From an uncultured Bacteroidales bacterium (GTDB lineage Bacteria > Bacteroidota > Bacteroidia > Bacteroidales > Muribaculaceae), in NCBI GenBank assembly GCA_900544535.1, contig UQVH01000013.1, forward strand, positions 28,028-92,027: a stretch of DNA of 64,000 nucleotides, in the 5' to 3' direction. The notes beneath the pieces are model-generated. The model was not told the DNA's origin and ran no database searches. It saw nothing but the letters and a program-made list of their open reading frames with translations. Of the stretch, positions 1 to 10,400 are shown piece by piece (the stretch's first letter is position 1; each line of letters begins with the position of its first letter). The position numbers were made by a program, and so were the translations under genes.

Positions 1-1301
1 ATTGGGAAAATTCATACGGCTGTATATCCTCGGCCAACGAAGCCCTCGCAGCCATAGCCAGACTCGGAGGCCCCACAACTCCCTCACTTCAGGAACTCTA
101 TGCTGAAGCCTGCCTCTGCCGCGCCTACAACCACTTCATGCTCGCGCAGCTCTTCTGTATGCCCTGGACTCAGAATGCAGCCGAAGAACTCGGTCTCCCC
201 TACATGGAGCAACCCGAAACCACCCTCAAGCCCGAATATGAACGCGGCAATCTCGCCGATTTCTACCAAAAAATCGAACACGACCTTACCGAAGGTCTGA
301 AATATGTCGGCGACGCCCATCTCGACGTCCCCAAATACCACTTCAACACCAAGGCCGCCTACGCTTTCGCCACCAAATTCTACCTTGCGGTTGAAAAATG
401 GGAAGACGCCGCCAACTGGGCAACAAAATGTATCGGTACATCGCCCCGCGCCGTGCTACGCGACAACGACGCTCAGGCAGCACTCCCTGTCGATGGCAAC
501 GGAGTCTACGGCGAACCTCAGGCTCTGGAATACATCAAAGTCACCCATCAGTGCAACCTGATGCTGACCACAGCCACCAGCAGCATCGGCTGGGTATTCG
601 GCCGCGCATACGCAGGTTCCCGTTACAGCCATAATTCATTCATCGCTGAAACCGAAACATTCCAGGCTCTGGAAGCATTCGGCGACCTCAAGCGAATCTA
701 CGGCATGTACTCCGGAACCAATATCGACAAAGCACTGCTCCGCAAGGTCGCATGTCTCGTCGAATATCTCGACATAGTTGCCCAGACCGGATATATCCAC
801 TCCATCATCCCGGTATTCACTACTGACGAAACCCTGTTGAACCGCGCAGAGGCATATATCATGCTGAAACGCTATGACGAGGCGGCTGCCGATCTCACCC
901 TCTGGGCTCAGAACTATTACAGCGGTTGCCCGACCCTCACTCCTACAATCCTCACAAATTTCTTCAACCAGCTCCCTTACAGCTATTCGGGCGAAAATTC
1001 TCTCGAAGGAACACTCAAAAAGCACCTGAATCCGGCATTCACCATCGACGCCGAAGGCTCCACACAGGAATGTATGCTCCAGTGTATGCTCGACTTCCGC
1101 CGTGTTGAAACCCTCCACTTCGGTTCCCGTTGGTTTGACATCAAGCGCTACGGCATCGAGATTCCCCGCCGTATGCTCAACGCCGCAGGAGTTCCTGCCC
1201 TCCAGACTGATTTCCTCTCGAAAAACGACCCACGCCGCGCGTTCCAGATTCCTCTCCAAGTACGCGACGCCGGTTTAGAGGCCAATCCGCGTGAGAAATA
1301 A
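1..1301 (+). CDS. SusD/RagB family outer-membrane lipoprotein, 5' truncated
   Basis: SusD proteins cap the SusC TonB-dependent transporter at the cell surface and bind the incoming nutrient. The frame is open from base 3 at the window edge, so the signal peptide and N-terminal part lie outside. The visible N-terminal stretch carries the SusD tetratricopeptide-like helix with AYNHFMLAQLF, and a second such helix (LNRAEAYIMLKRYDEAAADL) lies in the middle. The C-terminus has the typical R-x2-E-x4-G-x-RWFDIKRYG block. It is followed after 47 bases by three lipoprotein genes on the same strand, so it is probably the second gene of a susCD operon. The ligand cannot be read from the sequence; the neighbours (metallopeptidase, DUF4302) suggest peptides rather than glycans. 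Family confidence is high, substrate confidence low. Confidence 0.93.
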   Translation, partial: WENSYGCISSANEALAAIARLGGPTTPSLQELYAEACLCRAYNHFMLAQLFCMPWTQNAAEELGLPYMEQPETTLKPEYERGNLADFYQKIEHDLTEGLKYVGDAHLDVPKYHFNTKAAYAFATKFYLAVEKWEDAANWATKCIGTSPRAVLRDNDAQAALPVDGNGVYGEPQALEYIKVTHQCNLMLTTATSSIGWVFGRAYAGSRYSHNSFIAETETFQALEAFGDLKRIYGMYSGTNIDKALLRKVACLVEYLDIVAQTGYIHSIIPVFTTDETLLNRAEAYIMLKRYDEAAADLTLWAQNYYSGCPTLTPTILTNFFNQLPYSYSGENSLEGTLKKHLNPAFTIDAEGSTQECMLQCMLDFRRVETLHFGSRWFDIKRYGIEIPRRMLNAAGVPALQTDFLSKNDPRRAFQIPLQVRDAGLEANPREK

Positions 1302-1348
1302 GAGCCGTCAAGGTTTCAGTTATGTAACTTAAAATAACGAATACAACA

Positions 1349-2239
1349 ATGAAAACCAAAATATTAAGCCTCTTACTGCTTTCCGCCACGGCTTTCGGAT
1401 TCACCGCCTGCTCCGACGATGACCCCGACACAAGCTATACGGTGATCGAACCGGGCGTGACAGAGAAAAACGATTTCGACCTTTGGCTTGAAGCAAACTA
1501 CAATAAGCCTTACAACATCGACTTCAAATACCGCTACGAGGACATCGAGGGCGATTTCAACTACTACCTCGTCCCCGCCCGCTATGAGGACGCCGTCACA
1601 ATGGCCCACCTCATCAAGCATCTCTGCGTCGAGACCTACAACGAAGTGGCCGGAGTGGACTTCACAAAACAGTATTTCCCCAAGATGTTCTACACCGTAG
1701 GCGAATGGGAATACAACAACAACGGCACCTTTATCCTCGGTACTGCCGAAGGTGGTCTCAAGATTTTCCTTTCAGGTCTGAACTATCTCCCGACCTATCT
1801 CCAGAGCGCAGGTACACTCAACCACTACTACATCAAGACAATCCACCACGAGTTCACCCACATCCTCAACCAGACCAAGACAATCCCCTCCGATTTCCAG
1901 ACCATCACAAGCTCCGATTATGTATCGGATATGTGGAACGACACTCCCAACTGGCTCCCGCGCGGTTTCATCACCGACTACTCGCAGCACTCCTATCAGG
2001 AAGACTTCGCCGAAATGATGTCGATGTATGTCACCAACTCTCAGGAGACATGGAACGAATGGATGCAACAGGCCGGAGCCGAGGGTGCCGACCTGATCAG
2101 TCAGAAACTCGACATTGTCCGCGACTACATGCTGTCGAACTTCAATATCGACATTGACGAGCTCCGCGACGTAATCCAGCGCCGTCAGAACGAAGTGATG
2201 AGCGGAAACGTGGATCTTCAGGACCTCACGGTTAAATAA
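1349..2239 (+). CDS. SusD-associated putative zinc metallopeptidase lipoprotein
   Basis: A 296-residue lipoprotein. The signal peptide ends in a lipobox (FGFTACSDD, Cys near residue 21) followed by Asp residues, as in surface-exported Bacteroidota lipoproteins. A zinc-protease HExxH motif (HEFTH) has His167, Glu168 and His171. About 50 residues later a D/E-rich block (YQEDFAEMMSMY) probably supplies a further metal ligand. This matches the 'putative zinc-binding metallopeptidase' family that recurs next to susCD genes. It lies between the susD gene and the DUF4302 gene with short spacers, so one operon is likely. The plausible role is trimming or handling of peptides at the cell surface; that role is inferred. 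Family confidence is high. Confidence 0.88.
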   Translation: MKTKILSLLLLSATAFGFTACSDDDPDTSYTVIEPGVTEKNDFDLWLEANYNKPYNIDFKYRYEDIEGDFNYYLVPARYEDAVTMAHLIKHLCVETYNEVAGVDFTKQYFPKMFYTVGEWEYNNNGTFILGTAEGGLKIFLSGLNYLPTYLQSAGTLNHYYIKTIHHEFTHILNQTKTIPSDFQTITSSDYVSDMWNDTPNWLPRGFITDYSQHSYQEDFAEMMSMYVTNSQETWNEWMQQAGAEGADLISQKLDIVRDYMLSNFNIDIDELRDVIQRRQNEVMSGNVDLQDLTVK

Positions 2240-2260
2240 TCTCCCTAAAGAACGACAATT

Positions 2261-3559
2261 ATGAAACTAAATAAATTTTTCATCACAATCGGACTCGCAG
2301 TCACCGCCATGTCATTGCAGTCCTGTCTGAAAGACCAGGAAGATTTCTTCGACGAATCATCGTCCGAACGTCTTCAGGCCGTCCTTGAAAATGCCAAAAC
2401 GATTCTAACAAGTTCGGAATACGGCTGGGCCTTTGACTACTATCCTGACCGGAATCTTTCTTATGGAGGATATGTCTACGCTCTCAAATTCGACGACAAA
2501 AAAGTGACTGTTCGTTGCGAAATCTCTGCGTCGGAGGCAGAGACAAGCTTCTACAAGCTCACGACCACCAACGGACCCGTCCTGTCGTTTGACTCATACA
2601 ATTCCCTGATGCACTTCTTTGCCACTCCGTCAAGTTCGGAATACGAGGCAATGGACGGCGACTTCGAGTTCATGATCATGGATGCCACTGAAGATCTCGT
2701 TACTCTGCGTGGCGTCCGCACAGGCAACACCATGTATCTCCACCGTCTCGATCAGGACCCTGCCACGTTTATTCAGGCCGCCGGCAAAATATATGACACA
2801 AATGTGCTCAGTAACGCATCCGGGACCATAGGTGCCAGCGAAGTCACCTGTGAGAACGACGTAATGACCCACTACATGGAATTTTCCTGGGGTGAAGGCA
2901 TGACGGCAGGCAACTATTATCTCTCGACTCCCACCGGCATCCGTTTCAAGGAACCGGTCGAAGTCAACGGCGCGACCATTTCAGAACTGACCTATACTTT
3001 CGACGACAAAACCAAATCCGGAGCTTTCTCCGGCGAGGATTCGGCAGGAAACCAGATTTCGATAGCAGGAGTTCTGCCTGAAACATATGCTTATTTTGAA
3101 GAATATCTCGGCGACTTCTCTTTCGTGTACTATAACGCACAACGCGCCATAGACATCAAGATTGAAGGCGACAAAAAGACCGGCAACTACGCCATTCACG
3201 GTTTCAACGAGAATTATGACGTGGCTGCGACCTACAACAAAGTCTACGGCTGCCTCGAAATCAATTCACAGCTTCTCGGCATCGAAGGCTCGACCGCCGT
3301 ATGGCTTGCTTCCTGGACTCTCAGCGGCGGCGGCAACCTGAGCTGGAGCTCCGCTTACGGTGTATATGCCCTTAAGAGCCCGAAGAATCCGAATGTCTTC
3401 CTGTTCGAGCCGAACAGCTCCTCTTTTGCAACCGATTCATTTATCCTGTGGACCACAAACCTTTCAGGTGAATCGACCGGACAGCTCTCTTCTTCCTCTT
3501 CCTATCTGATCAACGGCTCAACACAGGTACCCTACCTCTCAGGACTTATCAAGAAATAA
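2261..3559 (+). CDS. DUF4302 lipoprotein
   Basis: A 432-residue protein. A signal peptide ends in a lipobox (MSLQSCLKD, Cys near 22). The N-terminal third has the DUF4302 signature region (ILTSSEYGWAFDYYPD, then SYGGYVYALKFDD), and the rest is beta-rich and Ser/Gly-rich. It starts 21 bases after the metallopeptidase gene and ends 14 bases before the BACON gene, which supports co-transcription. Proteins of this family occur as accessory lipoproteins in SusCD complexes. No catalytic motif is visible, so a binding or scaffolding role on the cell surface is the reasonable guess. Domain assignment rests on remembered family features. Confidence 0.82.
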   Translation: MKLNKFFITIGLAVTAMSLQSCLKDQEDFFDESSSERLQAVLENAKTILTSSEYGWAFDYYPDRNLSYGGYVYALKFDDKKVTVRCEISASEAETSFYKLTTTNGPVLSFDSYNSLMHFFATPSSSEYEAMDGDFEFMIMDATEDLVTLRGVRTGNTMYLHRLDQDPATFIQAAGKIYDTNVLSNASGTIGASEVTCENDVMTHYMEFSWGEGMTAGNYYLSTPTGIRFKEPVEVNGATISELTYTFDDKTKSGAFSGEDSAGNQISIAGVLPETYAYFEEYLGDFSFVYYNAQRAIDIKIEGDKKTGNYAIHGFNENYDVAATYNKVYGCLEINSQLLGIEGSTAVWLASWTLSGGGNLSWSSAYGVYALKSPKNPNVFLFEPNSSSFATDSFILWTTNLSGESTGQLSSSSSYLINGSTQVPYLSGLIKK

Positions 3560-3573
3560 ACTACTGAACGAAA

Positions 3574-5043
3574 ATGAAAAAGATATATAAATCATTATTC
3601 ATAACTATGATTGCTGCCGCGGGTTTTACCGCGTGCAGCGATTATGAAGCGCCGGACATCACGACCGAATCGGCGATAACGATTGTCAGCCGCAACACCG
3701 ACTTCCCTGCCGCCGCTTCGACCGGCGTCATCAAGTTCAAGGCTGACGGCCCCGTGACTGTCAGCTCGGCCAACGACTGGATCACAGCATCTGTCGAGGG
3801 CGACGAGATCAACATCTCCGTCGTACAGAACAATTCCATCGACGGCCGCGCCGGAAGCATCATCGTCAAAAACGGCAATGCCGAAGATGAAATCTCAATC
3901 ATCCAGTCAGGTATCATATTCAAATTTGATGAAGTCGGAGAAATCGCAACCGATTCAGACCCATCGACACATGCTTATCCGATTGATGCGAATGCTCCTA
4001 TTGAGGTTTCGTCAGACGCCGATTGGGTAAAGGTCGCTGTTGCAGACGGAAAACTGTCCATCTCAATCGATCCAAACCCCACACTCGATCCTCGCAGTGC
4101 GACCGTCACGGTCAAATGCGGCGACACCACCTACGAAATCCCGGTAGCCCAGAAAGGTCTGGTATTCCCCCTCTTCAAAATTCCTACCTTAAGAGTAAAT
4201 GACTCACAAAGCACAACGACTTATGAGTTCAAGGCCGACATTACGGTCAATTTCACTTCCGATGCCGACTGGGCCAAAGGTGAATTCGCCAACAACACCG
4301 TGACCATCACGACCGAACCAAACACAACCGGCCACATCCGCTACGCAAATCTGACTTATGAGGTGGCAGGCGAAACCGGGTCACTGGCAATCACACAGGC
4401 TGAATTTGATAAAGACATCGCCGGAGATCTTTATATTGCGTTCAACGATTATTTTGAGAATCTTGAACTTGCAATTCTGCCCGCCACACTGTCACGCAGT
4501 GAAAATTCTTACACACTGGCCATAACCGACATAACTGTCAGAAACACGCCGGTCTACACTCTTCCGGTCGACTATAATGACGAAACATTATCCATAACCA
4601 TATCATCCTACCCGGCGGCAATCGGAACCTGGGGAAGCTATTATTGCTTCCTGATGCCGGTAACTTTGAACGAAGCAGGTGATGACATAGATGTTTACTT
4701 TACCCGCAATCAGAAAATGGATGCGCAATTCGTCTATACCGTCTCTTCGACAGGCTCCGAAGGTATGGTCGCCATGTTCAAGAACAATTCGGCCAATGCA
4801 CTTTCACTTATCGGATATTCGGTAGGTTGCAACACATCCAACACGACATTGAGCAATGACACATTCCAAGGCAATCTGGAAATAATGGTCAACCCCTATC
4901 TTATCCGGCTTTATACCTCCGCTTCCACAACATCTTCGGCAGATGTAAAGACCGCAGTGCAGAAAGTAAAGCAGAAATCGGCCAATATCCCGTTCAGAAA
5001 AAATTCAAATTCTTCTGAAATGTTGCGCAGGGTTGCATTATGA
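3574..5043 (+). CDS. BACON-domain surface lipoprotein
   Basis: A 489-residue lipoprotein with lipobox GFTACSDYE. Three BACON-type beta-sandwich repeats follow, at about residues 34-112, 113-195 and 196-278. Each has the pattern 'V(T/S)S..DW(I/V)', then a strand such as 'ISI', then 'N.T....R.A.(I/L)TV', and ends in an 'I.Q.G'-like strand. The remaining ~210 residues form a beta-rich domain I do not recognise. BACON domains are thought to bind carbohydrate, mucin or protein surfaces. This is the last gene of the susD operon: a terminator-like hairpin lies ~95 bases downstream. It probably provides ligand capture or a spacer at the cell surface; the ligand is unknown. Confidence 0.85.
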   Translation: MKKIYKSLFITMIAAAGFTACSDYEAPDITTESAITIVSRNTDFPAAASTGVIKFKADGPVTVSSANDWITASVEGDEINISVVQNNSIDGRAGSIIVKNGNAEDEISIIQSGIIFKFDEVGEIATDSDPSTHAYPIDANAPIEVSSDADWVKVAVADGKLSISIDPNPTLDPRSATVTVKCGDTTYEIPVAQKGLVFPLFKIPTLRVNDSQSTTTYEFKADITVNFTSDADWAKGEFANNTVTITTEPNTTGHIRYANLTYEVAGETGSLAITQAEFDKDIAGDLYIAFNDYFENLELAILPATLSRSENSYTLAITDITVRNTPVYTLPVDYNDETLSITISSYPAAIGTWGSYYCFLMPVTLNEAGDDIDVYFTRNQKMDAQFVYTVSSTGSEGMVAMFKNNSANALSLIGYSVGCNTSNTTLSNDTFQGNLEIMVNPYLIRLYTSASTTSSADVKTAVQKVKQKSANIPFRKNSNSSEMLRRVAL

Positions 5044-5136
5044 CCCTCACAGATCATGTCGTCGGTCGTTTACGGCCAACAACATGAACCCGCTAATTTG
5101 CCTCATACGGACAAACAGCAACCATACCTGACCCCA

Positions 5137-5178
5137 AGCCCCGCCCCGACCGACCGGTTATGGCGGGGCTGATTTTTT
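5137..5178 (+). terminator. Rho-independent terminator after the susD operon
   Basis: The stem AGCCCCGCC (5137-5145) pairs perfectly with GGCGGGGCT (5162-5170) across a 16-base loop, followed by a T-rich tract. It separates the susD operon from the promoter of the following glycosidase operon. Confidence 0.8.
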
Positions 5179-5185
5179 GCTGAAT

Positions 5186-5216
5186 TTTGTAGTCTGCGGA
5201 CTATTTCGTAACTTTG
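5186..5216 (+). promoter_or_regulatory. Bacteroidota promoter for the glycosidase operon
   Basis: The -33 element TTTG (5186-5189) is separated by exactly 19 bases from the -7 element TAACTTTG (5209-5216). The start of transcription would be near 5222, which excludes an upstream in-frame ATG at 5177 and supports the start at 5258. Confidence 0.8.
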
Positions 5217-5257
5217 CACAAAATACCTTAAAATTTACCATAACTGTATCGGAACCG

Positions 5258-7366
5258 ATGACTATCAAAAACTTATTCTACGCCGCAGCCATCACGTTGC
5301 CGCTGTCGGCTCTCTACTCTTCCTGCGGTTCGGTCTCAGCCATTGACCGTCAGGCGTTAGTTGAAAGAAACAATCCCCACATCACTGCCATCGACACCCT
5401 CGCCTCTCTCTCGGTAGGCAACGGAGAATTTGCCGTAACAGTCGATGTCACCGGCCTCCAGACCTTCCCGGAACTTTACAGTAAGGGTGTGCCCTTAGGC
5501 ACCCAGAGCCAGTGGGGCTGGCACAGCTTCGCCAACCCCGACAGTCTCCGCCCCGAAGAGGCTCTCAAGGACTATGACTTCGGCCGCGGACGCCAGGAAC
5601 CCTACGCAGTGCAGTTCAACGAACCGGGCCGTCCCCACGACGCCGCCAACTGGTATCGCGTCAATCCCCATCGTCTCCACTTGGGTGCAATCGGTTTTGC
5701 AGGACTCCAGCCCGACCAGATCACTGACATCGACCAGACCCTCGACATGTGGACCGGCGAAATCCGCTCGGATTTCAAGGTTGACGGATCGCCCGTAGCT
5801 GTCCGCACCTATGTGCACCCCGAAAAGGATATGTTGGCGGCATCAATCAAGGACGAAAAGCATCTGCCGTTAGCAATCCGTCTTCCCTACCCGACCGGCG
5901 GCCACTGCGACGACGCCTGCAACTGGGCTGCCGATTCGCTCCACGCCACCGACATTGTTCGCGCCGACGCCAACAGCGCCCTTCTGCGCCACAGCCTCGA
6001 CTCGACCACCTATTATATAGACCTCACCTGGACCGGCAACGCCGCTCTGGAGCAGGAGGGCCGCAATCTGCTGACGCTCACTCCCGCTGACAACGAGTGG
6101 ACGGTGACCGCCACCTTCCTCCCCGACGTTCCGCAGGGTGCCAATCCCTCGGTTGCCGAGACACGCGACGCTTCGTCGGCCTACTGGAAGGATTTCTGGA
6201 CCAAGGGCGGCGTGGTTGACTTCAGCCACTGCACCGATCCGCGCGCAAAGGAGCTGGAACGCCGCGTGGTGCTCTCGCAGTATCTGCTCGCAATCCAGTG
6301 TGCAGGCTCGACACCTCCCCAGGAAACCGGTCTGACCTACAACTCCTGGTTCGGCAAATTCCACATGGAAATGATCTGGTGGCATCAGGCACAGTTTGCC
6401 CTCTACGGCCACGAAGATCTGCTCAACCGCACCCTCCCCTGGTATGAAAGCTCGCAGGGTATAGCCCGCGAGATCGCAGAGCGTCAGGGCTTCAAGGGTC
6501 TGCGCTGGATGAAGATGACTGACCCGTCGGGCATGGAAGCTCCCTCGAAAGTGGGTTCGTTCCTTATCTGGCAGCAGCCCCACCTGATCTATCTCGCCGA
6601 ACTTCTCTACCGCGCTAACCCCGACAGCGCAATGGTCAACCGCTACTATCCCCTGATCCAAGGCACAGCTGAGTTCATGGCCGATTTCGCAGAACAGGAT
6701 TCGACAGGCCGCTACATTCTCCGCGGCATCATCCCCGCTCAGGAAACTCTGCGCGCCGCCGAGACTGTGAACCCGCCTTTCGAACTGGTTTACTGGCACT
6801 TCGCCCTCAATACCGCCCAGAAGTGGCGCGAGCGCAAGGGCGAACCACGCGTGGAGAAATGGGACGAAATCATTGCCAATCTCTCGCCCCTGGCCGCAAA
6901 AGACAGCCTCTATCTCGCTGCCGAGACCGCGCCTGAGACTTACAGCGACATCCGCCTGACCTCTGACCACATGGCAGTGCTCGCCGCCGTGGGCATCCTG
7001 CCCAACTCGCCGCTCGTAAAGGCCGACATCATGGACAACACATTCGACTGGGTATATGACAAATGGAACTGGGACAAGACCTGGGGCTGGGACTACCCGA
7101 CAACAGCGATGAATGCCGTGCGCCTCGGCCATCCCGAAAAGGCTGTCAACGCCCTGCTCATGGACAAGCGCACCAACACCTATCTGCCCAACGGCCACAA
7201 CTATCAGGACAACCGTCTGCGCTGCTATCTGCCCGGCAACGGCGGTCTGCTCACAGCCGTGGCCCTCATGTGTGCCGGCTGGGACGGCTGCGAAGTCGAG
7301 AATCCCGGCTTCCCGAAAGACGGCACCTGGGATGTGCGCTGGGAAGGGATCAAGCCGCTGCCCTAA
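5258..7366 (+). CDS. Six-hairpin (alpha/alpha)6-type glycosidase lipoprotein, family unclear
   Basis: A 702-residue protein. The start at 5258 is chosen because the promoter lies between it and the in-frame ATG at 5177, and because it gives a clean signal peptide with lipobox LYSSCGS. The N-terminal ~270 residues are beta-sandwich-like. The C-terminal part resembles an (alpha/alpha)6 barrel of the GH65/GH95 type, with aromatic-rich helices (FHMEMIWWHQAQFALYGHE; WVYDKWNWDKTWGWDYP) and a Gly-rich end (LPGNGGLLTAV). Acidic residues in these helices are candidate catalysts, but I cannot name them. It is first in an operon with DUF4450, GH106 and GH105 genes, so its substrate is probably a rhamnogalacturonan-derived or related plant oligosaccharide. 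Exact family and linkage are unknown. Confidence 0.7.
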   Translation: MTIKNLFYAAAITLPLSALYSSCGSVSAIDRQALVERNNPHITAIDTLASLSVGNGEFAVTVDVTGLQTFPELYSKGVPLGTQSQWGWHSFANPDSLRPEEALKDYDFGRGRQEPYAVQFNEPGRPHDAANWYRVNPHRLHLGAIGFAGLQPDQITDIDQTLDMWTGEIRSDFKVDGSPVAVRTYVHPEKDMLAASIKDEKHLPLAIRLPYPTGGHCDDACNWAADSLHATDIVRADANSALLRHSLDSTTYYIDLTWTGNAALEQEGRNLLTLTPADNEWTVTATFLPDVPQGANPSVAETRDASSAYWKDFWTKGGVVDFSHCTDPRAKELERRVVLSQYLLAIQCAGSTPPQETGLTYNSWFGKFHMEMIWWHQAQFALYGHEDLLNRTLPWYESSQGIAREIAERQGFKGLRWMKMTDPSGMEAPSKVGSFLIWQQPHLIYLAELLYRANPDSAMVNRYYPLIQGTAEFMADFAEQDSTGRYILRGIIPAQETLRAAETVNPPFELVYWHFALNTAQKWRERKGEPRVEKWDEIIANLSPLAAKDSLYLAAETAPETYSDIRLTSDHMAVLAAVGILPNSPLVKADIMDNTFDWVYDKWNWDKTWGWDYPTTAMNAVRLGHPEKAVNALLMDKRTNTYLPNGHNYQDNRLRCYLPGNGGLLTAVALMCAGWDGCEVENPGFPKDGTWDVRWEGIKPLP

Positions 7367-7393
7367 GGGTTGACAAAATGTCGATACCCTGCT

Positions 7394-7424
7394 GACGAAG
7401 GACGCTTTGAAAAGCGTCCCTACA
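7394..7424. repeat. Dispersed palindromic repeat, GGACGCTTT type, copy 1
   Basis: GGACGCTTTGAAAAGCGTCC is a near-perfect inverted repeat followed by CTACAAG. Related copies occur near 29014, 33421 and, inverted, 63672. It lies in the 108-base spacer between two glycosidase-operon genes. Confidence 0.7.
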
Positions 7425-7474
7425 AGACCATTTAATCCGCTCCCGATTTCATCTGTCCATTTCATCATTTCGCA

Positions 7475-10400
7475 ATGAGAAAAATAACCGCTGCCATGCT
7501 CTGCATGGCCCTTGCCGCCACGCTTGCCCCCTCAGGGGCAGGCGCGGCAGCCAATACAGAGATACGCAAGACCCACTACCGGCCTGACGGAATCTCGGCC
7601 GTCTGCACCGACGGACACAGCAAGTTCAACCGCGCGCTCTACGGCGCACACTCAGGTTTCCGTATGGAGTGCAGCGATATGCCGGAGTTCGGCATCTATC
7701 TGCCCCGCATGGGCGGCAATCTGCGTCTGACCCTCCCCGCCGGGAAGTGCACCGCCCGCTACACTCCGGGCCGCATGGACTACTCCCAGGGGGGTGTAGA
7801 GGTTGAAGCTCAGGTGATGCGCAGCACTGACATGGCGCTGTGGAAGCTCACCAACACCACCGCAAAGGAAATCACCGTGCCGGTGCGCTTCGGAGGTGTG
7901 GCCGACAAGAAATTTTTCCGCGAGGGTGATCTCGGCGTCGATGACCCGACCTGCTTCGACCTCAAGCCGGAATACTGCAAGGGGAACATCTATACCCTTT
8001 CAGGCGACACTGTCAGAGTGGAATACGGCAACAAGCAGCGGACGCAGCTCTCGCTCATCATCCCCGCCGCGACGCAGCACGTCAACGACATGCCGGTCTA
8101 TGAAGGCGAGATCCGCCTCGCGCCCGGCGAGAGCAAATGCATAGCCCTGATACCCTCCCCCGTGATACCCGAAGGGTTCTCGGCTGCAAAAATGATGGCC
8201 CAGGCCGAACGCGAGAGGGAGGAGCTGGCTTCGTCGTTCTCGATTTCCACCCCCGATCCCTGGCTCAATCCGGTCGGCAGCGCAATGTCAATCGCCGCTG
8301 ACGGAATCTGGAGCGGTCAGGCGTGGCTCCACGGCTCGATCGGCTGGCGCACACCCCACTTGGGCTGGCGCGGCGCCTACGTAGGCAATGCCATCGGACG
8401 CCACGACCGCGCGCTCACTCACTTCAACACCTACGCCGACAATCAGGTGACCGACCGTCCGGCCACACGGCAGCATCCCTGCCAGGACAGTGTGCTGAAC
8501 CTCGCACGCGCCGAAAAGGCCTGGGGCACACCGATGTACAGCAACGGTTACATCTGCCGCCGCCCCGGAAAGAAGGACGAGATGTCGCACTACGACATGA
8601 ACCTCGTCTACATCGACGCCCTGATGCGCCACTTCCGCCACACGGGCGACACGGCGGCCATGCGCCGCTTCTTCCCGGTGATCAAACGCCATCTTGCCTG
8701 GGAAAAGCTCAATTTCGACCCTGACGGAGACCATCTTTACGACGCATATTGCTGCATCTGGGCCAGCGACGCACTTTATTACAGCGGCGGCGCCGTGACC
8801 CACTCCTCGGCCTACAACCGCTTCGCCAACCTCATGGCAGCGCGCATCGCCGAAATCATCGGCGAGGACCCCGCGCCATACCGCAAGGAAGCCGAGGCAA
8901 TAGGCAAAGCCATCGACTCGACACTCTGGATGCCCGACCGCGGCCACTGGGCCGAGTTCAAGGATGCCGGAGGCCGTCAGCGCCTCCACCCGGCTGCGGC
9001 CGTCTGGACCATCTACCACGCCATCGACTCGGAGATAGGCGACCCGTTCCAGACCTATGCCGCAACCTGCTACGTCGACAGCATGATACCACACATCCCC
9101 GTCCTTTCGGACAGCGGAGTGGACAACATAGCCACCATCTCCACAACCAACTGGAAGCCATATTCGTGGAGCATCAACAATGTGGCGATTGCCGAAGTGA
9201 TGCACACCGCCCTCGCCTATTGGCAGGCCGGCCGCAACGAGGAAGCCTACAAGCTGATGAAAGCCGTGGTGATGGACAACATGTATCTCGGCGCCTCACC
9301 GCTCAATTTCGGTCAGATCAGCCACTACGACGCCGTCCGCGGCGAATCGTACCGCGACTTCGCCGACCCGATCGGCGTGTGGAGCCGCGCTCTGACGGAA
9401 GGGCTCTTCGGCATACGCCCCGACATGACAGCCGAGAGCCCGCGTGTGGAGATCGTCCCCGGTTTCCCCGCCGAGTGGAACTCCGCGTCGATCAACCTCC
9501 CCGACATAGCCTACACCTTCCGCCGCGAAGGTGACAAACTTATCTATAAGATTGAAAACCGCTACCGCCTCGATCCGGAAGTGGTGCTGACCGTGCCTGT
9601 GCACGGAGTGCGCTCCGTCAAAGTCAACGGCCGCACCGCAGCATGGGAAGCAGTTGAAAATTCCGTGGGGACTCCGCGCCTGAGCGTCAACGCCGGCCGG
9701 GAGCCGAAACTTGAAGTGGTCATCGAGACTGCCGGACAGCTCACCGCCATCCCGACAGGACGCATACGTGAAGAAGGGCCCGTGAAGTTCACTGAAATGG
9801 CCGACGGAGTGCTCAAATGGTGGGACACCGAGATTTCCGCACCGAAACCGCTGACCGCCGTAGCCGCTCCGGGCTTCGACGACATCGACCCGGCCCGCTG
9901 CGAGACCGTGGACCTGCGCAAGGCCTACAACGCCTCCGTGACCGACATATTCCAGAACCGCTACCTCTCGCCGCGTCCGCAGGTGACCACTCTCCAGATT
10001 CCCGTGCAGGGCATCGGCGAATGGTGTCACCCGAAACTGACCGCCGAGATCGACGACTCAGGCCTGCGCAGCCGTCTTGCCGAAGAAAAAGGCGTACTCA
10101 AGACCGAGCTGGGCATCCCCTTCGCACTTCCGGACGAGGGTCCGAACGTGCTCTTCACAACACTGTGGGACAACTATCCTGACCGCGCGTCGGTCAAGCT
10201 CAACGGCAAAGCCTCGCACATCTACCTCATAATGGCCGGTTCGACCAACCACATGCAATGGGGCATCGAAAACGGCAACATCCGCGTCCGCTACAAGGAC
10301 GGCAGCGAGAGTATCACTCCCCTAGTCAATCCCCACAACTGGGCGCCGATCGAACAGGATTTCTATAACGACAACCATGCTTTCGCAATGGCTCCGGGCA

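Noticed and set aside
5870..7468. 532-codon open frame on the minus strand
   Set aside because: Complete antisense shadow of the glycosidase and the spacer after it; composition is typical of antisense frames in GC-rich genes and no motif is present.
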